Positions 35,562 through 47,877 of a stretch of DNA of 64,000 nt are shown here, piece by piece (positions within the stretch are counted from its first letter, which is position 1; each line of letters starts with the position of its first letter). The position numbers were made by a program, and so were the translations under genes. The notes under the pieces were generated by a model, which saw only the letters and a list, made by a program, of their open reading frames with translations, did not search any database and was not told the origin of the DNA. The stretch lies in the NCBI RefSeq assembly GCF_018991925.1, contig NW_024720773.1, positions 1,751,471 to 1,815,470 of the forward strand. The letters are read 5' to 3'. The stretch is from Homarus americanus (lineage: Eukaryota; Arthropoda; Malacostraca; Decapoda; Nephropidae).

Positions 35562-36059
35562 TGTAACTTTCCACTAGCTATGAGGTGACATGTTCAGTGC
35601 ACGTGATAAGGTGTACCCACGGTTAGCCGCGTCATATTGTGCTGAGTTAAGTCATTAAGTAGCCGGCTCCCTGGCCACCTAAAGTGGGCAGTAGTTTGAT
35701 ATTCTTGACTAGAGGAAGACGTTATAGAGAGCCATCGTGGATGGTTCCGTCTTCCGTCGAGGGAGGACGACGTACATATTCCGTTCTCCCTCGATGGGTT
35801 CCTACTCACAGCAGAGTCACTCAACCCCTCACACCGAACGGACGTATTGAGAAGGTCTATTTGCATAGCCTCCGTCCTTCTCTTAACTCTCATAGCTACA
35901 GTGATAAGTTACGGTGATCTACACGTGGAACTGTATCCTAGATAGTTCCTGAATAAAAGGATAACAGACAATTGGGTTTCGCTACTAAAAACCCTATATA
36001 ATATAAATGTTCCGGCCTCATTAACCTAGACAGAATCAGCAATTAACCGGCCTAGAACA
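35562..36059. mobile_element. Solo LTR candidate, ~498 bp
   Basis: Non-satellite sequence from TGTAACTTTCC to CCTAGAACA within the array. It has a polyadenylation-like AATAAA at 35953 and a TATATAATATAAATG stretch near the right end. TG...CA termini and the lack of coding sequence suggest a solo LTR. No target duplication was found and the left edge abuts an inverted satellite unit, so the boundary is uncertain. Confidence 0.45.
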
Positions 36060-37195
36060 ACTGTATCCCCCACACCACTGTATCACCCACACCACTGTAT
36101 CGCTGAATCACCCACACCACTGTACCACTGTATCACCCACACCACTGTATCACTGTATCCCCCACACCACTGTAACACCCACACCACTCTACCACGCACA
36201 CCACTGTATCACCCACACCACTATATCACCCACACCACTGTATCACCCACACCACTGTATCAACTGCGCCACTGCGTCACCCACACCATTGTACCACCGA
36301 CATCACTGTGTCACCCACACCACTGTATCACTCACACCACTGTACCACCCACGCCACCTTATCACTGTATCACCCACACCACTGTACCTCCGACATCACT
36401 GTGTCACCCACACCACTGTATCACTGTATCACCCATACCGCTGTATCACCCACACCACTGTATCACTGTATCAACCACACCACTGTATCACCCACAACAC
36501 TGTACCACCCACGCCACTCATCACTGTATCACCCACACTGCATCACTTTACCCACCCGCAACACTGCATCTCCCACACCATTGTATCACCCACACCACTG
36601 TATCACCCACCACTATACCACCCACACCACTATCCCACCCCACACCACTATCCCACCCATACCACTATCCCACCCACACCACTCCACACCACTATACCAC
36701 CCACTCCACATACTACCCACACCACTATCCCACCCACACCACTATACCACCCACACCACACACCACTATACCACCCACACCACATACCACACCCACTATA
36801 CCAATACCACTATACTACCCACACCACTATCCCACCCACATACACCACCCACACCACTCCCACCACACCACTATACCACCCACACCACTATCCCACCCAC
36901 ACCACTATACCACCCACACCACTATCCCACCCACACCACACCCACACCACTATCCCACCCACACCACTATACTACCCACACCACTATCCCACCCACACCA
37001 CTATACTACCCACACCACTATCCCACCCACACCACTATCCCACCCACACCACTATACCACCCACACCACCATACCACCCACACCACTATGCCATCCACAC
37101 CACCATACCACCCACACCACTATACCACCCACACCACTATACCACCCGCGCCACTGTTGCATGCAACACCATGTTACCCTACACACCTCACCTCA
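36060..37195 (+). repeat. 17-bp CA-rich minisatellite, block 4
   Basis: Same family; 36600-37150 is enriched for CACTATCCCACCCACAC and CACTATACCACCC units. Confidence 0.95.
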
Positions 37196-37562
37196 GTAAT
37201 AAATAAATAATGGAAGCTCCTCGAAGACGAGGATGGCCGTCTGAAGGGCCACCTAGGCGTGAATTTGTTTAAGGTGTAGAAGTTGTCGCCAACACAACAA
37301 CCACACCCAAAGTTAACGGGCTGCATGACGTTGTGTCAAGGCATAGTCCATGAAGACCGGACAACTCGACAACTGCACTGGCTAACCATTACCCCGGACA
37401 CGATCCGCAAATCTATTAACACCCAGGTCACCAATTACTGCTTGGTTGGCATAGGCAAAAGGCGTAAAGAAACTTACTCATAGTTTCACCCTGACCGGAG
37501 ACCTTACTCGGGTTCGTTCGCTTGCGAGGTGAGCATGCTGACCATTACACCACAGGTCGCCA
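37196..37562 (-). mobile_element. tRNA-derived SINE-like insertion
   Basis: On the minus strand it starts GACCTGTGGTGTAATGGTC, an A-box-like tRNA start, followed by AGCATGCTCACCTCGCAAG and a degenerate GAACCCGAG B-box region. It ends after ~350 bp in a TTATTTATTTATTAC tail. It interrupts the 17-bp array. No target duplication was identified. Confidence 0.5.
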
Positions 37563-37861
37563 CACCACAGTACTCCCCACACTATTCTACCATACAACAC
37601 CAGTGCACCACCCGCGCCACTGTATCACCAACACCACTGTACCGCTCACACCACTGTACCACCCATACCACTGCATCATCCACCCCACTGTATCACTGTA
37701 TCAACCATACCACTGTAGCACACCAATTTGCCATCCATACCACTGTACCAATGTAACACTGTACCACCCACAACATTGTATCACCCATACCACTGTACCA
37801 CTGTAACACTGTACAACCCACATCACTGCATCACCCACACCACTGTAACACGCACTCCACT
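37563..37861 (+). repeat. 17-bp CA-rich minisatellite, block 5
   Basis: A short block of CACTGTACCACCCATAC and CACTGTATCACTG variants between the SINE and RTE copy 2. Confidence 0.9.
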
Positions 37862-38097
37862 GTACTACTACTACTTTGCTGTTACTCGGAATCGAGTTTG
37901 ACGATCATCTAGCTATGATACAATGATATGAGTTTTTAAGAATGTCACCTTCGTTGGTGAACTCCGAGGTGACTAGAGAGGCTGATAGGGTTATGGAAGG
38001 ATCGTTCACAGATTTTGCTCATGTGGGGGCTACATCTAATACAAGGGGGGGGGGCAGCGTCTTTCCGGCGTTAGCAATTGTCTGCCTTGGTATGCAA

Positions 38098-38310
38098 TCA
38101 GGCTAATTGGAAAGTATTGACACCTTGTGTGGTGCTCCTCCAAGCGTTACGGTGTGGAGTGATCGTCTCCCAGAAGAGCGGATCGATATAACACTTTTTC
38201 AGGTTTGTCTTAAGACTTTCCTTATACCTTTTCAGTTGCCCGCCAGCGTTGCGTTTACTATTCGTTAGATGACTGTAAAGTAGCTGCTTTGGCAGTCTAC
38301 TGTCGTCCAT
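38098..38310 (-). pseudogene. C-terminal tail of RTE-like ORF
   Basis: It contains QLKRYKESLKTNLKKCYID, FWETITPHRNAWRS and TTQGVNTFQ, the usual R-x-x-W-R end of RTE-type proteins, followed by 3' UTR down to 37862. Confidence 0.75.
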
Positions 38311-38442
38311 GCGGGTAACATGGCCAGTCCAGAGTAGTTGTTCGTGAATAATGGTAGCTTCGATGCCGCTACAGTGTGTGTCTGCGAGAATACTGGCATT
38401 GTTCTTCTGTGTTCCCAGCGAACTCGGAGGTTGAAACGTAGA

Positions 38443-39133
38443 CTACGTTGGTGAGTCCGCCAAAGGCTTGAGATGCACATCTGATCCGGTGCTGAATCTC
38501 TTCATCGATGTCTGCAATGTTGGACAAGTGGGAGCCGAGATACCGAAAGAGGGTAAAATTAGAGAGAGTAGTACCGTTAAGCTGGATGGATGGTGGAGGT
38601 GTGTCTGAACCAGGGGCAGGCTGAAAGAGAATCTGAGTCTTACGTACATTCACCTTAAGGCCGGAGTGTGCATATGCATCTGTGTCGTGTTCAGTGTGAG
38701 GTCGTCTGCATACTGAAGTTGAATAATGGAAACTGCCGACACCTTTGTTCCTGCCTGGAGTCGTCTTATGTTGAAACGACCCTTCATCCGGTACTCGATG
38801 CCTACCCCGCTGGCTAAATTGACTCTGGCACTAGTAAGGAAGACAGCGAAGAAAATGAAAAAAAGAGTAGGTGCCGGTACGCATTCTTGTTAAATCCCCG
38901 TGCCATTGTGCAGGACACTGCTGTTCATGCCACCGTGGAGTTGACTCACAATGGAAATGAATTTTGATGGGCAGCCAAATGGCTGAGGGCTCGCCAGAGG
39001 GAATCCCTGTTGATTGAGAAGAAGTCCTTGGGTTAGGTCGATGAAGGCCTTGTACAGGTCACGAAACTGTTCTCTGTACTTTTCTTTTATCTGGCGGGCA
39101 GCAAAGATTATGTCATTGTTGCCATGTGATGGT
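38443..39133 (-). pseudogene. RTE-like RT catalytic and thumb region, frameshifted
   Basis: Pieces in different frames include AARQIKEKYREQFRDLYKAF (the motif A region, with Y-K-A-F), QLQYADDLTLNTTQ with the YADD catalytic block at 38701-38712, then the 94-aa frame with LFRYLGSHLSNIADIDEEI and RIRCASQAFGGL, which is the typical post-RT segment of RTE proteins. It is not translatable as one protein. Confidence 0.75.
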
Positions 39134-39691
39134 CTAAACTCTAAAGCTACATTGCGGTTCTGGGAGGAAGTTTTTCGCCTCAGGAAGAAGTCTGTTTAAG
39201 AGGATACGGGCGATAATCTCGCCAGTTACGGACAGCAACGAGATCCCGAGGTAGTTGCCACAGTCTGACCGGTCTCCCTTGTTCTTATAAATATTGACGA
39301 TGGAGTTGTATTTGAGAGCTTGGGGGATTTCCTCCTTTTCCCATATATTCTCCAAAAGAGAGTGGAGACGGCTACTAAGCAAAGGTTCTCCTGATTTACG
39401 AGTACACACCTTGACTGGGATTCCATCAGGCCCTGAAGTTTTGTTATTTTGTATCCTTTTGATGGTAGGATAGCTGAGGTGGGTCAGCTCTAGATGCTGA
39501 GGGACCTGCTGGGTAGTCAGGACATCCACTTCAGTGTTTCGGTTGAGCAGTGAATGGTAGTGCTGTCTCCAGCGCTGAAGGATGCCTTCTTTGTGTTTAA
39601 TTAGGGAGTTACCGTCGGATGAGCGGAGGGGGGCAGCGCCATGAGTGATTGGCCCATAAAATGTTTTTGTGGAGTTGAAAAATTCGCGCAT
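39134..39691 (-). pseudogene. RTE-like reverse transcriptase, N-terminal half
   Basis: One hundred eighty-five codons: FFNSTKTFYGPITHG, RWRQHYHSLLNRNTEV, KTSGPDGIPVK, LLENIWEKEEIPQALK, VNIYKNKGDRSDCGNY and GISLLSVTGEIIARILLNRL. These are the fingers and early palm motifs before the first catalytic aspartate. The frame ends with PEPQCSFRV, and the protein goes on in another frame toward DLYKAFIDLTQGLL and a YADD block. Confidence 0.8.
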
Positions 39692-40131
39692 CTTGTACTG
39701 ATCTGCAAATTCTTGTGTTTCACATGCTTTATTTTTAAACCAGTCGTTCTTTAGATTGCAAAGTCGGCGCTGGGTTGCCGCTTTCTTCTTCCAGAAGGTA
39801 GCAGCTTTGGTCCGAAACTGAGGGTTGATCTGCTAGACAGTTAAAGCAGCACGTTTATCATCGACGAGTACATTGCTTTCCTGTTCATTTTCATCAAACC
39901 AGTCCTGGTGTATTCTTTTTGTCATTGCAGTGTCGAGAAGATCCCAATCGGCACTGTCGGGTTGTTTATCAGCCGATGTTCGAGCTGCTCTCTGAAAGCA
40001 TATGCTACCGCTGGATCCTCCAAATGTTTAGTGTTAAAACCTCTTCTGGAGGCTTCTTGTCTTCATCGTTTTGGGGCAACGTGAAGTGGGAGCTTGGCTC
40101 TGACAAGTCGATGATCAGTGTCGCAGTGGGC

Positions 40132-41125
40132 TGACCCACACTGTACCACTCTACCACTCTCACCACTGTACTACTGTAGCGCTGTATCACCCACATCACT
40201 GTTCCACTGTAACACTGTACCGCCCACACCATTGTACCACCAGCACTACTGTAACACAAACAGTGTACCACCCATACCACTGTACCATTGTACCTCTCAC
40301 ACCACTGTACCACTGTAACACTGTACCACCCACACCACTGCACTACTTAACACTGTACCACCCACACCACTGTATCACTGACACCACTGTTCCACTGTAA
40401 TACTGTACCACCCACACCACTATACCAATTTAAAACTGTACCACTCACACCACTGTATCACTCACTCCACTGTACCACTGTAACACTGTACCACCCACAC
40501 CACTGTACCAATGTAACACTGAACCACCCACACCACTGTACCACTGTAACATTGTACCACACACACACACCATTGTACCACTGTAACACTATACCACCCA
40601 CACCACTGTAACACTGTACCACCCACACCCCTGTAACACTGATCCACCAATAGCACTGTACCAATGTAACACCTTACCAATCCCACCACTGTACCACTGT
40701 AACACTATACCATACAGAACCATTGTACCACTGTAACACTGTACCTCCCACTTCATTATATCACTGTAACACTGCACAATACAGCACCACTGTACCACTG
40801 TAAAATTGTACCATACAGCACCACGTTACCATTGTAACACTATACTACTGTAGACTGTACCACTGTAACATTGTACCACTGGAACTCTGTACCACTGTAA
40901 CACTGTACCACCCACACCACTGTACCACTGTACCACCCCCACCACTGCACCACTGTAACATTGTACCACCCACACCACTATACTACTGTAACACTGTACC
41001 AACCACGCCACAGCACCACTGTACCACTGTAACATTGTACCGTAAAGCACCACTGTACCATTGTAACACTGTAGCACTGTACCATACAGCACCACTGTAC
41101 CACTGTAACACTGTACAATACAGCA
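40132..41125 (+). repeat. CA-rich minisatellite, block 6 (17-bp family, CACTGTAACACTGTACC type)
   Basis: Dominated by TACCACTGTAACACTG, ACCACCCACACCACTG and CATACAGCACCACTG units; the last resident of the 17-bp family in the window. Confidence 0.9.
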
Positions 41126-41255
41126 CGCCTGGCTGGGTGTTGGGCTAGAGGTAATCACGTTATACTTCTCGTCACTGATTGGTCCACTTGGGGTTGACCT
41201 CCTGATGGGGCAGCCAATTGGTGGTCGACAATGATTGCTGCACCTTCTTCAGTTG
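41126..41255. other. Short unique spacer
   Basis: About 130 bp of non-repetitive sequence between two minisatellites; no feature seen. Confidence 0.6.
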
Positions 41256-42342
41256 CGCTGATGGTGCTGACAGCTAATGGTGTTGACAGATGATGGTTCT
41301 GACAGCTGATGGTGTTGACAGAAGAAGGTGCTTACAGATGATGGTGTTGACAGCTGATGGTTCTGACATCTGATGGTGTTGACAGAAGGTGCTGACGGGT
41401 GATGATGCTGACAGCTGACGATGCTGACAGCAGGTGGTGCTGACAGGTGATGGTGCTGACAGGTGATGGTGCTGAGAAATGGTGGTACTGACAGCTGGTG
41501 GAACTGACAGCTGGTAGAAACCAACAGCTGGTGGTGCTGACAGCTGGTGGTCCTGACAGCTGATGGTGTTGATAGCTGATGGTGATGACAGCTGGTGGAA
41601 CTGACAGCTGGAGGAACTGATAGCTGGTAATGCTGACAGCTGATGGTGCTGAAAGCTGGTGGTCCTGACAACTGGTGGTGATGATAACTGGTGGTGATGA
41701 TAGCTGGTGCTGCTGACAGCTGGTGGTGCTGACAGCTGACAGCTGGTGGTGCTGACAGCTGGTGGTTTCTGCAGCTGGTGGTGCTGACAGCTTTGACACT
41801 GGTGGCGCTGAGATAATGGCGGTGGCGGACAGCTGGTGGTGCTGACAGCTGGTGATAATGGTCACTGGTGGCTGACAGCTGGTGGTGCTGACAGCTGGTA
41901 GTGATGATAACTGGTGGTGATGATAGCTGGTGCTGCTGACAGCTGGTGGCGCTGACAGCTGGGGTGCTGACAGCTGGTGGTGCGACAGCTGGTGGTTTCT
42001 GACAGCTGGTGGTGCTGACAGCTGGTGATAATGGTCACTGGTGGTGCTGGCTGGTGGCGCTGACAGCTGGTGGTGCTGACAGCTGGTGATAATGGTCACT
42101 GGTGGCGCTGACAGCTGGTGGTGCTGGTGACAGCTGGTGATAATGGTCACTGGTGGCGCTGACAGCTGGTGGTGCTGGTGACAGCTGGTGATAATGGTCA
42201 CTGGTGGCGCTGACAGCTGGTGGTGCTGACAGCTGGTGGTGCTGACAGCTGGTGGTGCTGACAGCTAGTGATAATGGTCACTGGTGGCGCTGACAGCTGG
42301 TGGTGCTGACAGCTGGTGATAATGGTCACTAATGGTGCTGAC
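41256..42342 (+). repeat. 16-bp minisatellite (GCTGACAGCTGGTGGT)n
   Basis: Unit GCTGACAGCTGGTGGT, with GATAATGGTCACTGGT variants in the second half. Each unit carries CAGCTG. Sixteen is not a multiple of three and no frame on the minus strand meets a stop, so the translation cycles through all three frames every 48 bp and yields a 16-residue periodic frame of 289 codons. That is an artefact of the repeat. Confidence 0.95.
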
Positions 42343-42405
42343 CTTCCCTAACGTTTAGTGGCTTCAAATACATAATTATAAAGTCGTCGGCTAGTTCTAT
42401 GTGTG

Positions 42406-43196
42406 ACAACCTTGGCACAGTTACCATCACCCTGTTGTAGTTGCCGTCACCCTGTTGTAGTTGCCGTCACCCTGCTGTAAGTTGCCATCATTCTGCTGTA
42501 GTTACCATCACCCTGCTGTAGTTACCATCACCCTGTTGTCGTTGCCGTCACCTTGCTGTAGTTACCATCACCCTGCTGAAGTTGCCGTCATTCTGCTGTA
42601 GTTACCATCACCCTGTTGTCGTTGCCATCATTCTGCTGTAGTTACCATCACCCTGTGCCATCACTGTAGTTACCATCACCCTGTTGTCGTTGCCATCATT
42701 CTGCTGTAGTTACCATCACCCTGTTGTCGTTGCCATCATTCTGCTGTAGTTACCATCACCCTGCTGAAGTTGCCGTCATTCTGCTGTAGTTACCATCACC
42801 CTGTTGTCGTTGCCGTCACCTTGCTGCATTTAACATCACCCTGCTGAAGTTGCCGTCATTCTGCTGTAGTTACCATCACCCTGCTGAAGTTGCCGTCATT
42901 CTGCTGTAGTTACCATCACCCTGTTGTCGTTGCCGTCATTCTGCTGTAGTTACCATCACCCTGTTGTCGTTGCCGTCACCTTGCTGTATTTAACATCACC
43001 CTGCTGTAGTTGCCGTCATTCTGCTGTAGTTACCATCACCCTGTTGTCGTTGCCGTCACCTTGCTGTATTTAACATCACCCTGTTGTCGTTGCCGTCATT
43101 CTGCTGTAGTTACCATCACCCTGTTGTCGTTGCCGTCACCTTGCTGTAGTTACCATCACCCTGCTGTAGTTGCCGTCATTCTGCTGTAGTTACCAT
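42406..43196 (+). repeat. 20-bp minisatellite (TAGTTACCATCACCCTGCTG)n, part 1
   Basis: Unit TAGTTACCATCACCCTGCTG with TCGTTGCCGTCATTCTGCTG alternates, giving a 40-bp dimer pattern. It resumes after an LTR-like insertion. Confidence 0.95.
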
Positions 43197-43867
43197 TGTT
43201 ACGACCCTAGGGTAGATCGTTACATAAACACAAATCACTTAAGTCTTTCAAATATATCAGTATTATTTATTATATTATCAATCCCAAGTTCTCCCAACAA
43301 AGGTCAATTTAACAGGTCAACAAGTCAATAATATATGAACATTTATTAACTTACTCCCACCACCAAATATGTACATAAAATAAAATAAATAACAATAATA
43401 ATAAGATAAGATGTTTGGAACTGGCAGAGTAAGGACTGAAGATCCATCAAGATCACACAAAATCAATATCAAGCAAAATAAAATCTCAATAGTCATATGC
43501 CATCTCCCAAAACACCAGAGAGAGGTATACTACTTAACTTAAGACAGCTGTGCCTGGACTGACTAGAGTGTACCAGTAGGTCACCGACGTTACCTCTCTA
43601 CCGCCAAACACTGACGTAACATAATTATCCTAATTGGCCAAAACATAAACGTTATATAAATTACCTTACTGACGTTAATTCCACTTATCTAACCTATATA
43701 CAAACATAATACAATAAATACACAATGTAATAAACAAATTTATTACTTAAATGATGACTCAGTCAGTGTGGGCGAGTAATGAGTGAAACTGCTCAAGCCA
43801 ACCACACACCATCCGAACCAACATATTTCATACCCAGAACAGAAACTTATGGCGGACACACGTAACA
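43197..43867. mobile_element. Solo LTR candidate, 671 bp
   Basis: It interrupts the 20-bp array with termini TGTTACGACCC and ACACACGTAACA, so TGTTACG and CGTAACA are inverted ends as in the 32.0-kb insertion. AT-rich, no coding sequence. The flanks ACCAT and TCCAC do not form a clear duplication. Confidence 0.6.
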
Positions 43868-46277
43868 TCCACCAACCTGCTGCAGTTGCCGAAACCCTGC
43901 TGTAGTTGTCATTATTCTGTTGTAGTTACCACCACCCTGCTGTAGTTGTCATTATTCTGTTGTAGTTACCACCACCCTGCTGTAGTTGTCATTATTCTGT
44001 TGTAGTTACCACCACCCTGCTGTAGTTGTCATTATTCTGTTGTAGTTACCACCACCCTGCTGTAGTTGTCATTATTCTGCTGTAGTTACCACCACCCTGC
44101 TGTAGTTGTCATTATTCTGTTGTGTAGTTGTCATTGTTATTCTGCTGTAGTTACCACCACCCTACTGTAGTTGTTATTATTCTGCTGTAGTTACCATCAC
44201 CCTGCTGTAGTTGTCATTATTCTGCTGTAGTTACCATCACCCTGCTGTGGTGTCATTATTCCAGTAGTTACCACCACCTACTGTAGTTGTCATTATTCTG
44301 TTGTAGTTACCACCACCCTGCTGTAGTTGTCATTATTCTGTTGTAGTTACCACCACCCTGCTGCAGTTGTGTTATTCTGCTGTAGTTACCCACCTACTTT
44401 GGTTGTTGTTATTCTGCTGTAGTTACCATCACCCTGCTGTAGTTGTCATTATTCTGTAGTTACCATCACCCTGCTGTAGATGTCATTATTCTGTAGTTAC
44501 CACCACCCTGCTGTAGTTGTCATTATTCTGTTGTAGTTACCACCACCCTGCTGTAGTTGTCATTATTCTGCTGTAGTTACCACCACCCTGCTGTAGTTGT
44601 CATTATTCTGTTGTAGTTACCACCACCCTGCTGTAGTTGTCATTATTCTGTTGTAGTTACCACCACCCTGCTGCAGTTGTCATTATTCTGCTGTAGTTAC
44701 CACCACCCTACTTTAGTTGTTATTATTCTGCTGTAGTTACCATCACCCTGCTGTAGTTGTCATTATTCTGCTGTAGTTACCATCACCCTGCTGTAGTTGT
44801 CATTATTCTGATGTAGTTACCATCACCCTGCTGTAGTTGTCATCATTGTGCTGTAGTTACCACCACCCTGCTGTAGTTGCCATCACCCTGCTGTAGTTGC
44901 CATCACCCTGCTGTAATTGTCATCATTCTGCTGCAGTTGCCATCACCCTGCTGTAGTTGTCGTGCACCCTGCTGTAATTGTCATCATTCTGCTGCCAGTT
45001 GCCCGTCACCCTGCTGTAGTTGCCATCACCTGCTGTAGTTGCCATCACCCTGCTGTAATTGTCATCATTCTGCTGCAGTTGCGCATCACCCACACTGTGA
45101 TTGTCGTCACCCTGCTGGTATCATCATTCTGCTGCGGTTGCCACCACCCTGCTGTAGTTGCCATCACCCTGCTGTAGTTGTCATCATTCTGCTATAGTTA
45201 CCACCACCTTGCTGTAGTTACCATCACCCTACTGTAGTTAGCATCACCATGCTGTAGTTGTCATCATTCTGCTGTAGTTTCTATCACCCTGCTGTAGTTG
45301 TCATCATTCTGCTGCAGTTGCCATCACCCTGCTGTAGTTGTCATCATTCTGCTGTAGTTACCATTACCCTGCTGTAGTTTTCATTATTCTACTATAGTTA
45401 CCACCACCCTGCTGTAGTTACCATCACCCTACTGTAGTTAGCATCACCCTGCTGTAGTTGTCATCATTCTGCTGTAGTTTCTATCACCCTGCTGTAGTTG
45501 TCATCATTCTGCTGCAGTGCCTATCACCCTGCTGTAGTTGTCATCATTCTGCTGCAGTTGCCATCACCCTGCTGTAGTTGTCATCATTCTGCTGAAGTTA
45601 CCACCACCCTGCTGTAGTTGCCATCACCCTGCTGTAGTTGTCGTCACCTGCCCATGATTGCCGTCACCCTGCTGCCAGTTTTGCCGTCACTCGGCTGGTG
45701 CATTCTGTGCCCAGCAGTTACCCTGCTGCTGGCAGTTGCCGTCACCCTGCCAGTTACCATCGCATCCTGCTGTGGTTTGCCGTCACCCATTTGCGGTTGC
45801 ATTCACTGTGTAGCGGTTTCACCGCCGCCCCTTGCCGTTTGCCGTCACCCTGCGCAGTTGCATAATACCGCGCGGTTGCGTCACCCTGCTGTAGTTGCCG
45901 TCACCCTCTGGTTACATTCACTCTGCTGTAGTTGTCATCACCGTGCTGTGGTTGTTGCCACCCTGCAACGTTGTCTGGTCACTGCTGTAGCCAGTTGCGT
46001 CACCCTGCTGGTTGTCGTGCCTGTAGTTGTGTGCCCTGCTGTGGTGCGTCACCTGCTGGCGTTGCCGTCACCTGCTGTTTGCATCACCCTGCTGCCAGTT
46101 GCCCGTCACCTGGTCACCCAGTTGTCGTCACCCTGATGTAGTTGCCGTCACCCTGCTGTAGTTGTCGTCACCCTGATGTAGTTGCCGCCACCCTGATGTA
46201 GTTGCCGTCACCCTGCTGTAGTTGCCGTCACCCTGCTGTAGTTGTCGTCACCCTGCTGTAGTTGCCGTCACCCTGCC
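43868..46277 (+). repeat. 20-bp minisatellite, part 2
   Basis: First TAGTTGTCATTATTCTG with TAGTTACCACCACCCTGCTG dimers, then TAGTTGCCATCACCCTGCTG, and from ~45650 a noisy stretch with GCCAGTT and CGCGG insertions before a clean TAGTTGCCGTCACCCTGCTG end. The noisy part (45650-46120) may reflect lower assembly accuracy. Confidence 0.95.
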
Positions 46278-46368
46278 AACATTTATTTATTTGGCCACAA
46301 GATTTGAAAGAATCCAATTTGAATATACGTCCCTCTTTCTGGCAGAACCTCAAATGATTCTATTACTT

Positions 46369-46421
46369 GGTTAGGTTAGGTTAGGTTAGGTTAGGTTAGG
46401 TTAGGTTAGGTTAAGTTAAGT
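46369..46421 (+). repeat. (GGTTA)n telomere-type tract
   Basis: About nine perfect GGTTA units followed by AAGTTAAGTT. TTAGG is the arthropod telomeric repeat; such internal tracts are common in crustacean DNA and do not by themselves mark a telomere. Confidence 0.9.
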
Positions 46422-47745
46422 TGTGGATACATGTCACGGAAGTAGGAAGTGAGGTTCAACATTCCTCACCTTCTTGGTACAAAGCTGTTCATTTTTCTTC
46501 CAGGGATCTCAAGTATCCCTCCCGTCACAATCCTTCCCGTGACCCACTGTTACTCTGTGTTTACCGTCATAGTTAGAGTGTGTTTATCGTAGGTGTTACA
46601 GCGTGTTTGCAGCCTCGATTAAGTGTGTTTACAGCCGTAGATAGAGTGTTTACAGCTAATGTTAGAGTGTGTTGCCGTCGCTGTTACAGTGTGTTCAAAA
46701 TACAGTCACAGCTCAAATACCAGCATACGATCTGGGCCTGAGAGACTGGGACCGGAGTATTTATAGAGGGTTGGCAGAGACTACCTACGAGGCGGCACTG
46801 GCCTCCCTGCACTACGGGACGACCTTGCGTGCTTGTGTTTTTATCCCTTGCTGGTACTTGTCTTCCCGCGCTAACAATCTCTGCCTCCTCACATTGACAC
46901 ACAGATAGAGACAGACACAGACACAGATAGAAACAGAGAGACAGGCAGACACAAGCACAGACAGAGACACCCCAAAACGACGTATGGCATAATTATTGGC
47001 TGGCTAACTAGATAGTGTCCTTACCCAGGTTAGGTGGTATAATGGTCAGGTGAAGGTGAAGACCACGGGTTCACACAAGGGTCAGCACCTCGCTCTGTGA
47101 CATTCATAACCTGGTCACCAACTTTGTCTACACCCTAGAAGACTTTATAGTATAAATCCTGTTTTAACATGATATGTCGACACCTGAAAGGAAGGAATAC
47201 CTGGATATTCGCCCCCCAAGCTCGCAATAGTTCACCTAACCTAACCTAAGGCCAATGGAACAGTGTTGATGTTACTTAAAGTTAAATAACACCACAGAAC
47301 ATTGACCAGTCAGGAGACCGTGATAGAGAGATCATTAAGGACAAGGACTCGGGGTCAGGTTATGAGAGATTATAATTGTGATGTATATTTCTCGTCCATG
47401 AAGACTATGCAACAACTCTCGCCTCCTGTCGCTGGTTCCATCTCAGAACACCCCAGGGCATCAAGGGCACTAAACTGTAAATGGGCGACTAAATTTACTG
47501 TTGGGGAAGTAAAGGTGGTCGAGTAACAGTGTCCGTCAAGCTGCCACTTTGCGTGCCGAATACTTAGTATACAGTGTGTTGTATGTAAACTGCCCTAAAC
47601 GGACCGTCACGCCTATGGGACGCACTTTACGAGCAGTGGCGGGCGTCGACCAGCACCGACCCGTGACACAAACATGTCCAGTAATGGGCACCAACCTGTG
47701 TGTTCTGTATTGTCAAGACTTTGTTCACTCATACTTCACGTGAGC
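46422..47745. other. Mostly unique sequence with short simple repeats
   Basis: It contains a degenerate ~30-bp GTTAGAGTGTGTTTACAGCC repeat (46530-46690) and a CAGACAGA-type purine-rich run (46905-46970). A GGTGGTATAATGGTCAGG piece at ~47034 is tRNA-like but lacks a convincing B box. No coding signal seen. Confidence 0.6.
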
Positions 47746-47746
47746 A

Positions 47747-47862
47747 TCTTGAGCCGCAAGACAAGTGCGGCATCCTACGATTACTGAAGCCGCAGGCAAG
47801 TGCGGCATCCTAGGATTACCGGAGCCGCAGGCACGTGCGGCATCCTAGGATTACTGGAGAGC
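47747..47862 (+). repeat. ~39-bp tandem repeat, three copies
   Basis: Three copies of a unit containing GAGCCGCAGGC, AAGTGCGGCATCCTAGG and ATTAC, diverging at a few sites. Confidence 0.85.
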
Positions 47863-47877
47863 TGTGAGCCAGGGATT

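Larger units (their letters stand above)
37862..40131 (-). mobile_element. RTE-like LINE, copy 2 (5' truncated)
   Basis: A minus-strand LINE of the same family as 3.9-6.09 kb. It begins in the end of the endonuclease (DHRLVRAKL equivalent at ~40110), continues through linker and RT, and ends in a 3' tail read as GTAGTAGTAG at ~37862. With copy 1 it covers nearly the whole protein. It lies within the 17-bp satellite, which resumes at 40132. Several frameshifts and stops are present. Confidence 0.8.

Noticed and set aside
41332..42201. 289-codon HHQLSAPPAVSTTSC periodic frame
   Set aside because: The 16-bp unit has no stop in any minus-strand frame, so a long frame is automatic.
47031..47082. 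tRNA gene or SINE head (GGTGGTATAATGGTCAGG)
   Set aside because: A-box-like start is present, but GGGTTCACACAAGGG is a poor B box and no cloverleaf can be drawn with confidence.
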